A DNA stretch of 32,638 bases from a virus: positions 1 through 32,638 of IMG/VR virus record IMGVR_UViG_3300020160_002656. One strand, written 5' to 3'. This document shows positions 17,183-23,952 of the stretch, one piece after another (the stretch's first letter is position 1; every line of letters starts with the position of its first letter). The translations under genes and the position numbers were made by a program. Under the pieces are notes generated by a model. That model made no database searches. It was not told the origin of the DNA and was given only the letters and a program-made list of their open reading frames with translations.

Positions 17183-17323
17183 ATGACCTACATCCTTATC
17201 TTCTTCGCCGGCGTCGTCGCCGGTGCCATCGCCGGCATCCTGGCCTACCGAAATAACCAGGCCCGCGCCCGCGACCTCGAGGCCCGCGGGAAGTCCGTCC
17301 TCGACGCGCTGAAGGGCCGCTGA
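17183..17323 (+). CDS. 46-residue single-pass membrane protein
   Basis: A short gene: MTYILIFFAGVVAGAIAGIL then AYRNNQARARDLEARGKSVL and DALKGR. One N-terminal transmembrane helix (residues 3-22) followed by a basic, helical tail gives an N-out/C-in or reverse single-pass topology. It lies between the fiber and the spanin candidate with 3- and 4-base spacings, which supports expression. Possibly a lysis accessory, for example a small holin or antiholin (inference). Confidence 0.65.
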   Translation: MTYILIFFAGVVAGAIAGILAYRNNQARARDLEARGKSVLDALKGR

Positions 17324-17327
17324 TCTC

Positions 17328-18107
17328 ATGCGCCTGGACCTGCCGGCTTGCTTCATCCCTGCCGTCCTGGTCCTGGCCGCTTGCTCGAGCTCCGCGCCTG
17401 CAAAGCTCGACGCTCCGCCGCCCGCCCCCTCGTCGTCGGATCTGGCGCAGGTTGAGCAGGGCCTCGACACGATCGACTCCCGCGTCGCCGCCGCCGTCGT
17501 CGTCGCTCGCGAGCTCAACAAGGCCGGCCAACCTGCAAAGGTCGACGCCGAGCTTTCTGTCGCGTCGGCTTACCTCCCTTCCCCTGCCGAGGGCGACCTT
17601 GCCTTTGCCCGCCAGAGGTCCGAGAAGGCCTCGACCGCCGAGTATGACGCCCAGCTTAAAAAGGCCGCCGAAAAGCAGAAGGCGATGGAGGCCGCTTGGC
17701 TTGCCCTCGAGTCCCAGGCCGCCGCGAACCGGAAGGCCGTCGTCGACCGCGACGCCCGCATCTCTGATCTGACCGCCGAGCTGGACCGCGCGCGCCGTGA
17801 CGCCTCCGAGTCCACCTGGACCATCACCGGGGCCGCGCTTGCGGTGATCGGCGCCCTTTGCACCGCGTTTGTCGGACCGCGCGCCGGCGTCCCTCTCCTA
17901 TTGTGCGGCGCCTTTGCCGGCTCCGTCCCTTTCATCATCGAGTCTCCCTGGTTCAGCTGGATTGCCGCCGGCACCGCGGCCGTCGTCTCCTGCATCGGCA
18001 TCTGGTTCATCTTCGACCTCGTCCGCGACAGGGTCAACGCGCCCTCCGATCCTGCGGAGGTTAGACCCGCCCAATCTCCGCACGACGATGGCCCGCCGAA
18101 AGAATAA
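17328..18107 (+). CDS. lipoprotein with coiled coil and three C-terminal TM helices; spanin candidate
   Basis: 259 residues. Signal peptide with lipobox LAAC (residues 16-19; lipidated Cys19), a Pro/Ser linker, a coiled-coil region (about 95-160: FARQRSEKASTAEYDAQLKK and on), then three hydrophobic helices (about 164-182, 187-204, 209-232) and a hydrophilic tail. An outer-membrane lipid anchor at one end and inner-membrane helices at the other is the plan of unimolecular spanins, which fuse the two membranes at the end of lysis, though known ones have one C-terminal helix. It sits in the lysis cassette. Alternative: an inner-membrane retained lipoprotein with another role. Confidence 0.65.
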   Translation: MRLDLPACFIPAVLVLAACSSSAPAKLDAPPPAPSSSDLAQVEQGLDTIDSRVAAAVVVARELNKAGQPAKVDAELSVASAYLPSPAEGDLAFARQRSEKASTAEYDAQLKKAAEKQKAMEAAWLALESQAAANRKAVVDRDARISDLTAELDRARRDASESTWTITGAALAVIGALCTAFVGPRAGVPLLLCGAFAGSVPFIIESPWFSWIAAGTAAVVSCIGIWFIFDLVRDRVNAPSDPAEVRPAQSPHDDGPPKE

Positions 18108-18393
18108 GCCCCAGGCGGTCTTTTACAAAGAGCCGCACTTCACCTTCCGTAAACTTGGCCGCGCTAAACCGTCCCACGCCCCCAACTGCAAAACGCCTTT
18201 CGGGTATTGTTGGAAGGGCTACGGCGACATTCACCTGGATCCGCGCCAGCCGGAACATGAAATGATTGACACCGTCGTCCATGAGCTCGTCCACGACGCG
18301 CTCCCCTTTCTCGCAGAAGAGGCCGTCGAACCTATCAGCTCCCGCATCGCGTCGGCAATGTGGCGACTTGGCTATCGCCGCACGATCCGATGA
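18088..18393 (+). CDS. small HExxH putative zinc metallopeptidase
   Basis: 101 residues. The ATG overlaps the preceding gene by 20 bases. The helix DTVVHELVHDALPFLAEE (residues 61-78) contains HELVH (65-69), the zinc-binding and catalytic motif of gluzincin-type peptidases, with Glu77/Glu78 as candidate third ligand. Upstream are a basic N-terminus and FGYCWKGYGDIHLDP. It is far shorter than SprT-type proteases, so it may be a minimal domain. In the lysis cassette a role in wall or protein cleavage is conceivable; substrate unknown. The stop overlaps the holin start (ATGA). Confidence 0.65.
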   Translation: MARRKNKPQAVFYKEPHFTFRKLGRAKPSHAPNCKTPFGYCWKGYGDIHLDPRQPEHEMIDTVVHELVHDALPFLAEEAVEPISSRIASAMWRLGYRRTIR

Positions 18394-18767
18394 GCGCCTC
18401 ACCTGTCGAGCCCGACGCGCTCTCCGGTCCCTTTAAAGATGGGCTTGTCGCATCTACCCTGGGAGGTCTCGCGATGACGGCCCGCCTGCTTTTGTCGACC
18501 GAACCTGTCTCCGCCGGCTGGGTCATCCGTCGAGTCCTTGCCGCGGCGATCACGGCCGCGTTTGTCGGCTACGCGATAGCCGACCACATCCAGAGTCCTG
18601 GTTTGAAAATGGGCGCCGTCGGCGCGTCCGGATATGCCGCGCCAGAATGTCTGGATTATTTAATGCGAGCCATCAAAGCTCGCGCGGAGAAGGAGGTCGG
18701 ATCCATCGAGAGGTCCGTCAAACCAGATGCAAAAAAGACGCCCGCAAAAAAACGACGCCGCCGGTGA
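18390..18767 (+). CDS. holin
   Basis: 125 residues with three hydrophobic segments (about 18-35, 44-64, 71-88) and a strongly basic C-terminus (KKTPAKKRRRR), the usual layout of class I holins. The pattern RRVLAAAITAAFVGYAIADH and MGAVGASGYAAPECLDYLMR resembles a widespread phage holin family whose members end the last helix with a Gly-x-x-Gly-Pro/Ala-Glu-Leu-like block. It would open the inner membrane at lysis time. It is coupled to the HExxH gene by ATGA overlap and overlaps the next membrane gene by 41 bases. Confidence 0.8.
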   Translation: MSASPVEPDALSGPFKDGLVASTLGGLAMTARLLLSTEPVSAGWVIRRVLAAAITAAFVGYAIADHIQSPGLKMGAVGASGYAAPECLDYLMRAIKARAEKEVGSIERSVKPDAKKTPAKKRRRR

Positions 18768-19080
18768 TCCGACGAACCTTTGGCTTGCCGTCTCCCTGCT
18801 GACTGCTTTTGCCGGCGTGTCCGCCCTGGCATCGGCTTTCATCGCCGGCTATGTCCTCGACCAGCTTCAGAGCACCGAGGCGCTTGCGCTGATCGTCACC
18901 GATGGGGGCCTTCGATCTGACTCCGCGGATCTGGACCGCAACCTGTCCTGGGCGACCCTTGCGCTGAAGGCCGTCCGCGACCTGGGGTGGGCATTGGCCG
19001 TAGGGTGCTTGGGGGTGGGCATCGCTGTCCTGGCCCGCTTTTGCCGCCCAAGGGCCGCCACGCGCCTCCCAGGGGGGTAA
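18727..19080 (+). CDS. two-TM membrane protein downstream of the holin
   Basis: 117 residues; transmembrane helices near 18-43 (LWLAVSLLTAFAGVSALASA) and 83-107, joined by a soluble loop with Asp/Ser. The start overlaps the holin gene by 41 bases in another frame, so the two are tightly coupled. It could be an antiholin or second holin (inference). It ends at the structured spacer that separates the late and early regions. Confidence 0.6.
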   Translation: MQKRRPQKNDAAGDPTNLWLAVSLLTAFAGVSALASAFIAGYVLDQLQSTEALALIVTDGGLRSDSADLDRNLSWATLALKAVRDLGWALAVGCLGVGIAVLARFCRPRAATRLPGG

Positions 19081-19154
19081 AACAGGGCGCCCTGGGGCCG
19101 ATTAACCCCCTATTTCCCCTGGTTTGCCGCCCCCTCACTTTTTTTATCTTTTTT
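19071..19154 (+). terminator. structured late/early boundary, possible terminator
   Basis: An outer stem AGGGGG (19071-19076) / CCCCCT (19106-19111) encloses the perfect palindrome CAGGGCGCCCTG (19083-19094). A T-rich tract (19139-19154, seven T then six T) follows 28 bases later. The gap between stem and T-run is too long for a classical intrinsic terminator, so termination is only possible, not shown. Confidence 0.35.
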
Positions 19155-19155
19155 C

Positions 19156-19195
19156 TGCAATTTGCTTGCATGGTCCCCCTGTCGTCCCCTATTGT
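19156..19195 (+). promoter_or_regulatory. early promoter with dyad operator, copy A
   Basis: TGCAA-N5-TTGCA inverted repeat (19156-19170) whose right arm is part of a -35-like CTTGCA; TATTGT follows 19 bases on as a -10 candidate. The ATG at 19224 is 28 bases downstream through an AC-rich leader. The same dyad recurs at 19432. Confidence 0.55.
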
Positions 19196-19223
19196 CCTTT
19201 TACTCAACCAACCAACGCTCCCA

Positions 19224-19424
19224 ATGACCTCCCTCGACTCCCTCAACGAACCCCAGCAGAACGAACTCCGGATGCTCCTTCGCTCCGCCGCAAAGATGAT
19301 CGCCGGCGTCCGCGAAAAGCTGGCCGACGACCAGCCCCTCTCGACCCGCGACTTCGCCGCCCTGTCCTCCGCGATCGTCGACCTGCAGATTGCCGTCGAG
19401 GACTACACCCCGGACGCCGAATAA
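19224..19424 (+). CDS. small helical early protein
   Basis: 66 residues, predicted all helical (NEPQQNELRMLLRSAAKMIA, FAALSSAIVDLQIAVEDY), acidic. It stands alone with its own promoter-like leader and a similar arrangement to the following gene, so it is probably an independent early transcript. Likely a small host-interaction factor; no family recognised. Confidence 0.7.
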   Translation: MTSLDSLNEPQQNELRMLLRSAAKMIAGVREKLADDQPLSTRDFAALSSAIVDLQIAVEDYTPDAE

Positions 19425-19431
19425 TTTGCCC

Positions 19432-19470
19432 TGCAAAAAACTTGCAACCGCCCTCCCCCTCGTCCACTCT
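19432..19470 (+). promoter_or_regulatory. early promoter with dyad operator, copy B
   Basis: TGCAA-N5-TTGCA (19432-19446), identical arms and spacing to copy A; CTTGCA then CACTCT after 18 bases. The leader to ATG 19489 is AC-rich. The right arm overlaps the -35-like box, so a bound dimer would block or recruit polymerase. Confidence 0.55.
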
Positions 19471-19488
19471 TTCCCTACCAACCCAACC

Positions 19489-19728
19489 ATGAACGCTCCC
19501 TCCGAAAAGTCTGAAAGCCAACTCAACTACGAGCTCGTCTCCGCCCTGGCGACGCTCCGCGCGATCTGCTCCGACACCCAGGACGCCGCGCGCGCCGTCT
19601 CTCGCGGCGCCGACTATGCCGGCGACGGTTCCTGCGTCCTGTCCGCCGCAACGATGGACCTGCGCTACGCGATCGACCGCGTCGTCGAAGCCGAGCGCGC
19701 CCTGGCTCGTTTCTACTCCGGCGAATAA
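19489..19728 (+). CDS. small helical early protein
   Basis: 79 residues, predicted helical (LNYELVSALATLRAICSDTQ, ATMDLRYAIDRVVEAERALA). Organisation (own leader, two long helices, similar size, GAATAATT at the 3' end) parallels the gene at 19224, suggesting related function, but sequence similarity is not clear. No known family. Confidence 0.7.
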   Translation: MNAPSEKSESQLNYELVSALATLRAICSDTQDAARAVSRGADYAGDGSCVLSAATMDLRYAIDRVVEAERALARFYSGE

Positions 19729-19747
19729 TTCCCGCTTTTACGATTAG

Positions 19748-19777
19748 CTTGCATAAGTCCTGCCCTTCGACTACTCT
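19748..19777 (+). promoter_or_regulatory. early promoter-like element, copy C
   Basis: CTTGCA (19748-19753), 18 bases, then TACTCT (19772-19777). Only the right arm TTGCA of the dyad is kept; the left arm is changed to ACGAT. It precedes the gene at 19797 by 20 bases. Confidence 0.45.
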
Positions 19778-19796
19778 CTCTACCTTCCCGCCACCC

Positions 19797-20141
19797 ATGA
19801 ATGCTCAAAAACAAAAGTTCCACGCCGCCGGCCTGAAGGCCTTTAAGGTCACCTCCACCCGCGACTTCCCTGGTGTCGCAGTCTGGTACTTCCGGACCCG
19901 CGCCGACGCCGAGGCCTTCGCGATCGGCAACCCCGCCTGCGATCCGAACACCGGTTTCCTCCGCGGCCGCACGGACTACATCGACTATGTCGCCGTCCAG
20001 GTCCTGACGCGTCAGGCCATGCGCGATCGCCGCGCCGACGAAGCCGCGGCCGCCGCCCGCGACAAGGCCCGCGCCGCCCGCCCGCGCCGCACCGACCTGC
20101 CTGACTCCATCGAGCCCACCGAGCTTGGCCTCAACTACTGA
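19797..20141 (+). CDS. small basic early protein
   Basis: 114 residues. An alpha/beta N-terminal half (KAFKVTSTRDFPGVAVWYFR, ADAEAFAIGN) and a charged helical C-terminal tail rich in Arg and Ala (DEAAAAARDKARAARPRRTD). The ATG at 19797 is preferred over an upstream ATG at 19749 because it follows the AC-rich leader. Unknown function. Confidence 0.7.
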   Translation: MNAQKQKFHAAGLKAFKVTSTRDFPGVAVWYFRTRADAEAFAIGNPACDPNTGFLRGRTDYIDYVAVQVLTRQAMRDRRADEAAAAARDKARAARPRRTDLPDSIEPTELGLNY

Positions 20142-20176
20142 GGCCGGCTTGCTCGTCTCTCCCTAACGATTCGACC

Positions 20177-20380
20177 ATGAGAACCACAATCACGGCCCCG
20201 GTCGTCCGCGCCGCGCGCGACCTTCTCTCCGCCCCGCTTGGCTTGGACACCTGGTTTTATGTATCCAGGTTCAGGCGCCTCATGTCGAAGCACGGCAACC
20301 GTTGCCCTGCCTGCGACTTGAAGTTGTTTTCCCTTGCCAGGGGTATCGTCGCTTTCTCACAGTCCGCCGTGTCCCGATGA
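20177..20380 (+). CDS. small protein with CPAC motif
   Basis: 67 residues, basic, with a single Cys-x-x-Cys (GNRCPACDLK) that could bind half a zinc site. The stop overlaps the next small frame by ATGA, and it is followed closely by further small genes, so it belongs to a compact early operon. No family recognised. Confidence 0.5.
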   Translation: MRTTITAPVVRAARDLLSAPLGLDTWFYVSRFRRLMSKHGNRCPACDLKLFSLARGIVAFSQSAVSR

Positions 20381-20463
20381 GCTACGATCTTTTCGCGGAC
20401 GCCATCCTGCTCCCGGCCTGTCTCTCCTGGCTCCTTTACTCAATGCTCACCTATCGCGACTGA
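20377..20463 (+). CDS. 28-residue hydrophobic peptide
   Basis: MSYDLFADAILLPACLSWLL then YSMLTYRD; one transmembrane-length segment. It starts in an ATGA overlap with the preceding stop and ends one base before the next ATG, filling an otherwise unexplained gap exactly. Coding is likely from this fit but unproven. Confidence 0.4.
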   Translation: MSYDLFADAILLPACLSWLLYSMLTYRD

Positions 20464-20464
20464 T

Positions 20465-20698
20465 ATGCCGAAGCTCAACGCCGATATTCGCCGCCGCGCC
20501 GCGGTCGAGTACCTTCTGTCGCTTGAACCGGGAGCGGACCTTTCCTCTCTCGTCGTCGACGATGAGACCGTGACGGCTCCCGGCGGCTACTCCTTCTGGC
20601 TTTTGACAAAAGGAGAGGCCCGCGACGCTTGGCTTACTCACGACAACTTGAGAAGCTTCCGCCTTTATGGTTTCACCTGGATTGTCTTTCCTCTCTAA
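20465..20698 (+). CDS. small hypothetical protein
   Basis: 77 residues with a mixed alpha/beta pattern (DIRRRAAVEYLLSLEPGADL; GGYSFWLLTKGEARDAWLTH; YGFTWIVFPL). Its TAA overlaps the methyltransferase ATG (TAATG), so it is translationally coupled to that gene. Unknown function. Confidence 0.6.
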   Translation: MPKLNADIRRRAAVEYLLSLEPGADLSSLVVDDETVTAPGGYSFWLLTKGEARDAWLTHDNLRSFRLYGFTWIVFPL

Positions 20699-21876
20699 TG
20701 AGCGACCCTCGTCCCATCGCTTTTAAAGTTCGCACTCAGGGTAGGTGCGACGGATCTAAAGGAGGAAAGCTCCGCGACGGAACGCCTGGGGGCGTCGGCG
20801 CCCTTTGGTATCATGAAAAGGTTTTCACCATAGCTTGCCACGCTGATCAGTGGCTACTTGCCGGCAAAGGCACCGGCGGCTATCGGTACCCTTCCCCGAC
20901 TCCCATGCACAACCCCATCCGTTACCTTTCAGTTTGTTCAGGCATGGAGGCCGCGACCGTAGCTTGGCACCCGCTTGGATTTGTGCCTATTGGCTTTAGC
21001 GAGATTGCCGAGTTTCCTTCCGCGATCTTAAAGCACCGCTTTCCCTCAACCCCCAACTATGGCTCACTCATCGACTACCAATCTTGGCCTCTCGAACCAG
21101 GTTCAATTGACCTTCTTGTCGGAGGCACCCCCTGTCAGTCCTTCTCCGTCGCCGGACTCAGGAAGGGACTGGATGACCAGCGTGGTAACCTGGCGCTCGT
21201 CTTTCTTGGACTTGCGGACAAGCTTAAGCCCCGCTGGATTGTCTGGGAAAATGTCCCAGGGGTCCTTTCATCGAGCGGAGGACGGGACTTCGGTTCCTTC
21301 ATCGGGGCGATGGAGGACATCGGGTATCAGTTCGCATGGAGGGTCCTCAATGCTGAACACTTCGGAGTCGCCCAGCGTCGTCGTCGTCTCTTTCTTGTCG
21401 GATATCTTGGAGACTGGCGACCTGCCGCCGCGGTACTTTTTGAGCCAGAAAGCTTGCGCGGGGATCCTTCGCCGGGCAAACGCGCGCGGGAAAAGTCTCC
21501 CGCCGGCGCTGATGTCGGCTTTACTGAAGGCCGCGGCTCCTGGTGGGACGGAGGCCAAGTAAGCCAAACCCTCGACGCTGTCCTTTCTAAAGGGCAGACC
21601 ATGCCTGAAAAAAATCGATTTCCCGCGGTGCTCCAACCGTCAGGATTTTCCTCGTCCATGGCTGTCCGCAAGATCACCCCCTTGGAGGGGGAGCGCCTTC
21701 AAGGGTTTCCTGACAACTGGTCCCGCATCTCCTGGAAGGGCAAACCTGAAGAGGATTGTCCGGACGGCCCTCGTCTAAAAGCCATAGGCAACTCAATGGC
21801 CGTCCCTGTCATGCGCTGGATTGGCTCGCGCATCTCCGCCGTCGACTCTATCCTTTCCTCCCATGCCCAACCCTAA
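20698..21876 (+). CDS. C5-cytosine DNA methyltransferase
   Basis: 392 residues. Conserved blocks: SVCSGMEAATVAW (motif I, SAM), TPCQSFSVAG with catalytic Cys146, WENVPGVL (motif VI), QRRRRLFLVG (motif VIII), a variable target-recognition region, then LQGFPDNW and IGNSMAVPVM (motifs IX-X). It would methylate phage DNA, probably against host restriction. An extra N-terminal stretch of about 70 residues (IAFKVRTQGRCDGSKGGKLR and on) precedes an internal ATG at 20907 (MHNPIRYLSVC), which is where such enzymes normally start; the long form is chosen because of the TAATG overlap. The recognition site cannot be read from sequence. Confidence 0.92.
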   Translation: MSDPRPIAFKVRTQGRCDGSKGGKLRDGTPGGVGALWYHEKVFTIACHADQWLLAGKGTGGYRYPSPTPMHNPIRYLSVCSGMEAATVAWHPLGFVPIGFSEIAEFPSAILKHRFPSTPNYGSLIDYQSWPLEPGSIDLLVGGTPCQSFSVAGLRKGLDDQRGNLALVFLGLADKLKPRWIVWENVPGVLSSSGGRDFGSFIGAMEDIGYQFAWRVLNAEHFGVAQRRRRLFLVGYLGDWRPAAAVLFEPESLRGDPSPGKRAREKSPAGADVGFTEGRGSWWDGGQVSQTLDAVLSKGQTMPEKNRFPAVLQPSGFSSSMAVRKITPLEGERLQGFPDNWSRISWKGKPEEDCPDGPRLKAIGNSMAVPVMRWIGSRISAVDSILSSHAQP

Positions 21877-22207
21877 AACCAAAAAGTCCACCCGCGCCGC
21901 GCGCCTGGAAGCCGAGCTTACCGAGCTCGAGCTCCGCCGGCAAATCGACCTCGTCGTCGAGGCCTCTCCCCGCGAGCTTGATCGCTACAGTTTGTGGGCC
22001 TGCACCTGGAACCCAGCCGGCAAACCGGGGCTTCACATGAGGTGCCTTGATCAGTCCTCGACCGCGCGCGGCTTTGCCTGGTCGACCTCGACCGCGTCCG
22101 TCTCCGTTTTCTTTAAGTATCACCGGTGCCACCACCTCGTCGAGCGCCGCGTCCGCGGATCCGCGACGACCTGGAAGGTCCACGCCAACCCCTCGATGCC
22201 TTTCTGA
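21863..22207 (+). CDS. small Cys/His-containing hypothetical protein
   Basis: 114 residues. A Lys/Arg-rich helical N-terminus (KTKKSTRAARLEAELTELEL) and a C-terminal half with scattered Cys and His (LWACTWNP, MRCLDQ, YHRCHH) that might form a metal site. It overlaps the methyltransferase end by 14 bases. No family recognised. Confidence 0.55.
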   Translation: MPNPKTKKSTRAARLEAELTELELRRQIDLVVEASPRELDRYSLWACTWNPAGKPGLHMRCLDQSSTARGFAWSTSTASVSVFFKYHRCHHLVERRVRGSATTWKVHANPSMPF

Positions 22208-22209
22208 CC

Positions 22210-22485
22210 ATGCTCACCGTCGTCCGCCCTGGCTCCATGCCGCGCTTCTGGTACCTCAACCCATGGGCCACCGCCCGCTACCTCCACTCCGCCGCTGTCG
22301 CGCTCAAGGCCTACGCTGATCGCGTCGACCGCGCCCTCGACCTGCAGGCCCGAGTCATCTCCGATCAGTCGGCCGAGATTGTCCGGCTCCGTCGTCGCGT
22401 CACCGATCTGCACGACTCCATCGTCGCCGGCCGAGCCATCATCTCCGACGCTGAACCCTTTGAGGAGCTCGACGACCATGCCTGA
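22210..22485 (+). CDS. small coiled-coil protein
   Basis: 91 residues; residues 25-75 form a likely coiled coil (AVALKAYADRVDRALDLQAR and on) with an acidic C-terminus. It starts 2 bases after the previous stop and overlaps the next start by 8 bases. Unknown function. Confidence 0.55.
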   Translation: MLTVVRPGSMPRFWYLNPWATARYLHSAAVALKAYADRVDRALDLQARVISDQSAEIVRLRRRVTDLHDSIVAGRAIISDAEPFEELDDHA

Positions 22486-22768
22486 CGAGGTCTTTCGGTT
22501 TTCCCATGTCCACTCTTTCGTCACCATGCTTTACGAGTGCTATGAGCTGAACGAGAGGATCCTGGCCGGCGACATCATCTCCGCAAAGGCCGCACTCCCG
22601 AAGGCCAGAAAGCTTTGCCTAAAATATTCGCGCCTGATGGCCGGCGAGGGTGCGTCGAATATCCACCTGGACCCTTATGTAGCTTCCGGCGGTTGGCTTG
22701 GCTTGTCCTGGTCCTACTCGATCGGTGACTTCTCCGTCCAGGGGGCGCAGACCCCTCGTCGTCCATGA
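22478..22768 (+). CDS. small hypothetical protein
   Basis: 96 residues, mostly helical (FVTMLYECYELNERILAGDI, ALPKARKLCLKYSRLMAGEG) with an aromatic Gly-rich C-terminal part. The stop overlaps the exported lysozyme-like gene by ATGA. Function unknown. Confidence 0.55.
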   Translation: MPDEVFRFSHVHSFVTMLYECYELNERILAGDIISAKAALPKARKLCLKYSRLMAGEGASNIHLDPYVASGGWLGLSWSYSIGDFSVQGAQTPRRP

Positions 22769-23193
22769 GGGGGTTCACCGTCGTCGCGCTCCTTCTCCTG
22801 GGGTGCTCCGCCGAAGCCCAGCACGACCGCCGGCTCCTGCAGGCCATCGGAACCGTTGAGTCCGGCATGGACCGGCTTGCCGTCAACGGATCCGCCCGCG
22901 GCGCCTACCAGGTGAAACCTGCCGCCTGGACCGACGCCTGCGCCCAGCTTAAGGCCGAGGGGCGACCTGCCTATCCCCTGACCCGATGGCGGGACGCTGT
23001 CGCCCAGGACATGATCGCCGCGGCTTACCTGCGCGTCATCCGCCGGCATCTCCGCGCCGCCGGCCACGCCGATCCGTCTCCCGAGCTCCTGGCCCTTTGT
23101 TGGAACCTGGGGCCGACCGGGGCGGCCGACCGCGGCTACCGTCCGAACGACTACGCCGTCCGCGTCTCAAATGTTTTCCGGCTTGCAAGGTGA
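22765..23193 (+). CDS. exported lysozyme/transglycosylase-like protein
   Basis: 142 residues. The signal sequence FTVVALLLLGC carries a lipobox-like LLGC (Cys14); a signal-peptidase I site AEA-Q is also possible. The mature part has the goose-type/soluble transglycosylase pattern: catalytic Glu32 in AIGTVESGMD, RGAYQVKPAAW (45-55), and a final ALCWNLGP block with a downstream Tyr and Arg-Val. It would cut peptidoglycan. It lies in the early region about 4 kb from the holin, unlike most endolysins, so it may act during entry, on superinfection exclusion, or as a signal-exported endolysin. Confidence 0.75.
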   Translation: MRGFTVVALLLLGCSAEAQHDRRLLQAIGTVESGMDRLAVNGSARGAYQVKPAAWTDACAQLKAEGRPAYPLTRWRDAVAQDMIAAAYLRVIRRHLRAAGHADPSPELLALCWNLGPTGAADRGYRPNDYAVRVSNVFRLAR

Positions 23194-23221
23194 CTGCATC
23201 GGCAGGATAAACCTACCCCTC

Positions 23222-23701
23222 ATGCCCGACGACCCTTCTCCCTCTTTCATGATTGTCGCCGTCGACCCTGGGGTGAACGGCGCGATCGTTTGGAAGCACA
23301 AGGGCGTCGTCACCGCCGTCCGGATGCCGCCGACCGACTTCGCCGTCGTCGAGCTCCTGGCCGACCTTTCCGCCAGGTCCCCGCTGATCGAGATTTTCAT
23401 TGAGCTCCCGCCGCTTTACACCGGCCGCAATATCCCCGGCTCCGCCATCGCGAAACTTTACGGCAACTACGCGCTCATCTACGGCGCCGCTGTCGCGCTC
23501 AAATTCAAGGTCCGTCCTGTCCGCCCACCCGAATGGCAGAAGGCCCACCCTGTCGGCAAAAAAGGCGACCTGACCACGACCCAATGGAAAAACAAATTGA
23601 AGGCCCGCGCCTGCGAGCTCTTTCCTGATCTGCCGGTGACCCTTTGCACCAGCGACGCGCTCCTGCTCCTGGATGCCGCCATGCGAGGCATGGTAAACTG
23701 A
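23222..23701 (+). CDS. RuvC-like Holliday junction resolvase
   Basis: 159 residues from ATG 23222; an ATG at 23171 would overlap the previous gene more. RNase H-fold residues are visible: Asp15 in VAVDPGVNGAIVW, Glu61 in IFIELPPLY, and Asp145/Asp151 in SDALLLLDAAM, with the family-typical KLYGNYALIYGAA and PPEWQKAHP segments. It would resolve branched recombination intermediates before packaging. It belongs with the ERF and RecE-like genes downstream. Confidence 0.82.
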   Translation: MPDDPSPSFMIVAVDPGVNGAIVWKHKGVVTAVRMPPTDFAVVELLADLSARSPLIEIFIELPPLYTGRNIPGSAIAKLYGNYALIYGAAVALKFKVRPVRPPEWQKAHPVGKKGDLTTTQWKNKLKARACELFPDLPVTLCTSDALLLLDAAMRGMVN

Positions 23702-23717
23702 CCTCGACTTTCCCTTA

Positions 23718-23936
23718 ATGAAAAAGCCCAAACCCACCACCCTGGCCGCCGAGTCCGTCGTCAAGCAGATCCCTGGCACGAAGTATGTCATCCTGCCCGA
23801 CAACACGGTAGCTCGTCGTCTCACCTCTCGCACCGTTTGCGGGAAGGTCTATTTCAACTTGATCATCGACGACAAATACCTGACCGTCTCCGTCGATAAG
23901 CTCCCCGATCTTCTCCAGGCCCGCGCCGGCGCCTGA
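23718..23936 (+). CDS. small hypothetical protein
   Basis: 72 residues, basic N-terminus then a beta-rich body (TKYVILPDNTVARRLTSRTV, GKVYFNLIIDDKYLTVSVDK). The pattern faintly recalls the DNA-binding lead domain found before homing nucleases, but no nuclease follows, so no function is claimed. It lies between the resolvase and the annealase genes. Confidence 0.55.
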   Translation: MKKPKPTTLAAESVVKQIPGTKYVILPDNTVARRLTSRTVCGKVYFNLIIDDKYLTVSVDKLPDLLQARAGA

Positions 23937-23952
23937 TTGCTCTCCCACCACC

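Noticed and set aside
17475-17490. GACTCCCGCGTCG within the spanin candidate, similar to the block element
   Set aside because: Only the middle of the element matches; it lacks TT at the 5' end and TAGG, and lies inside a coding frame (Asp-Ser-Arg-Val).
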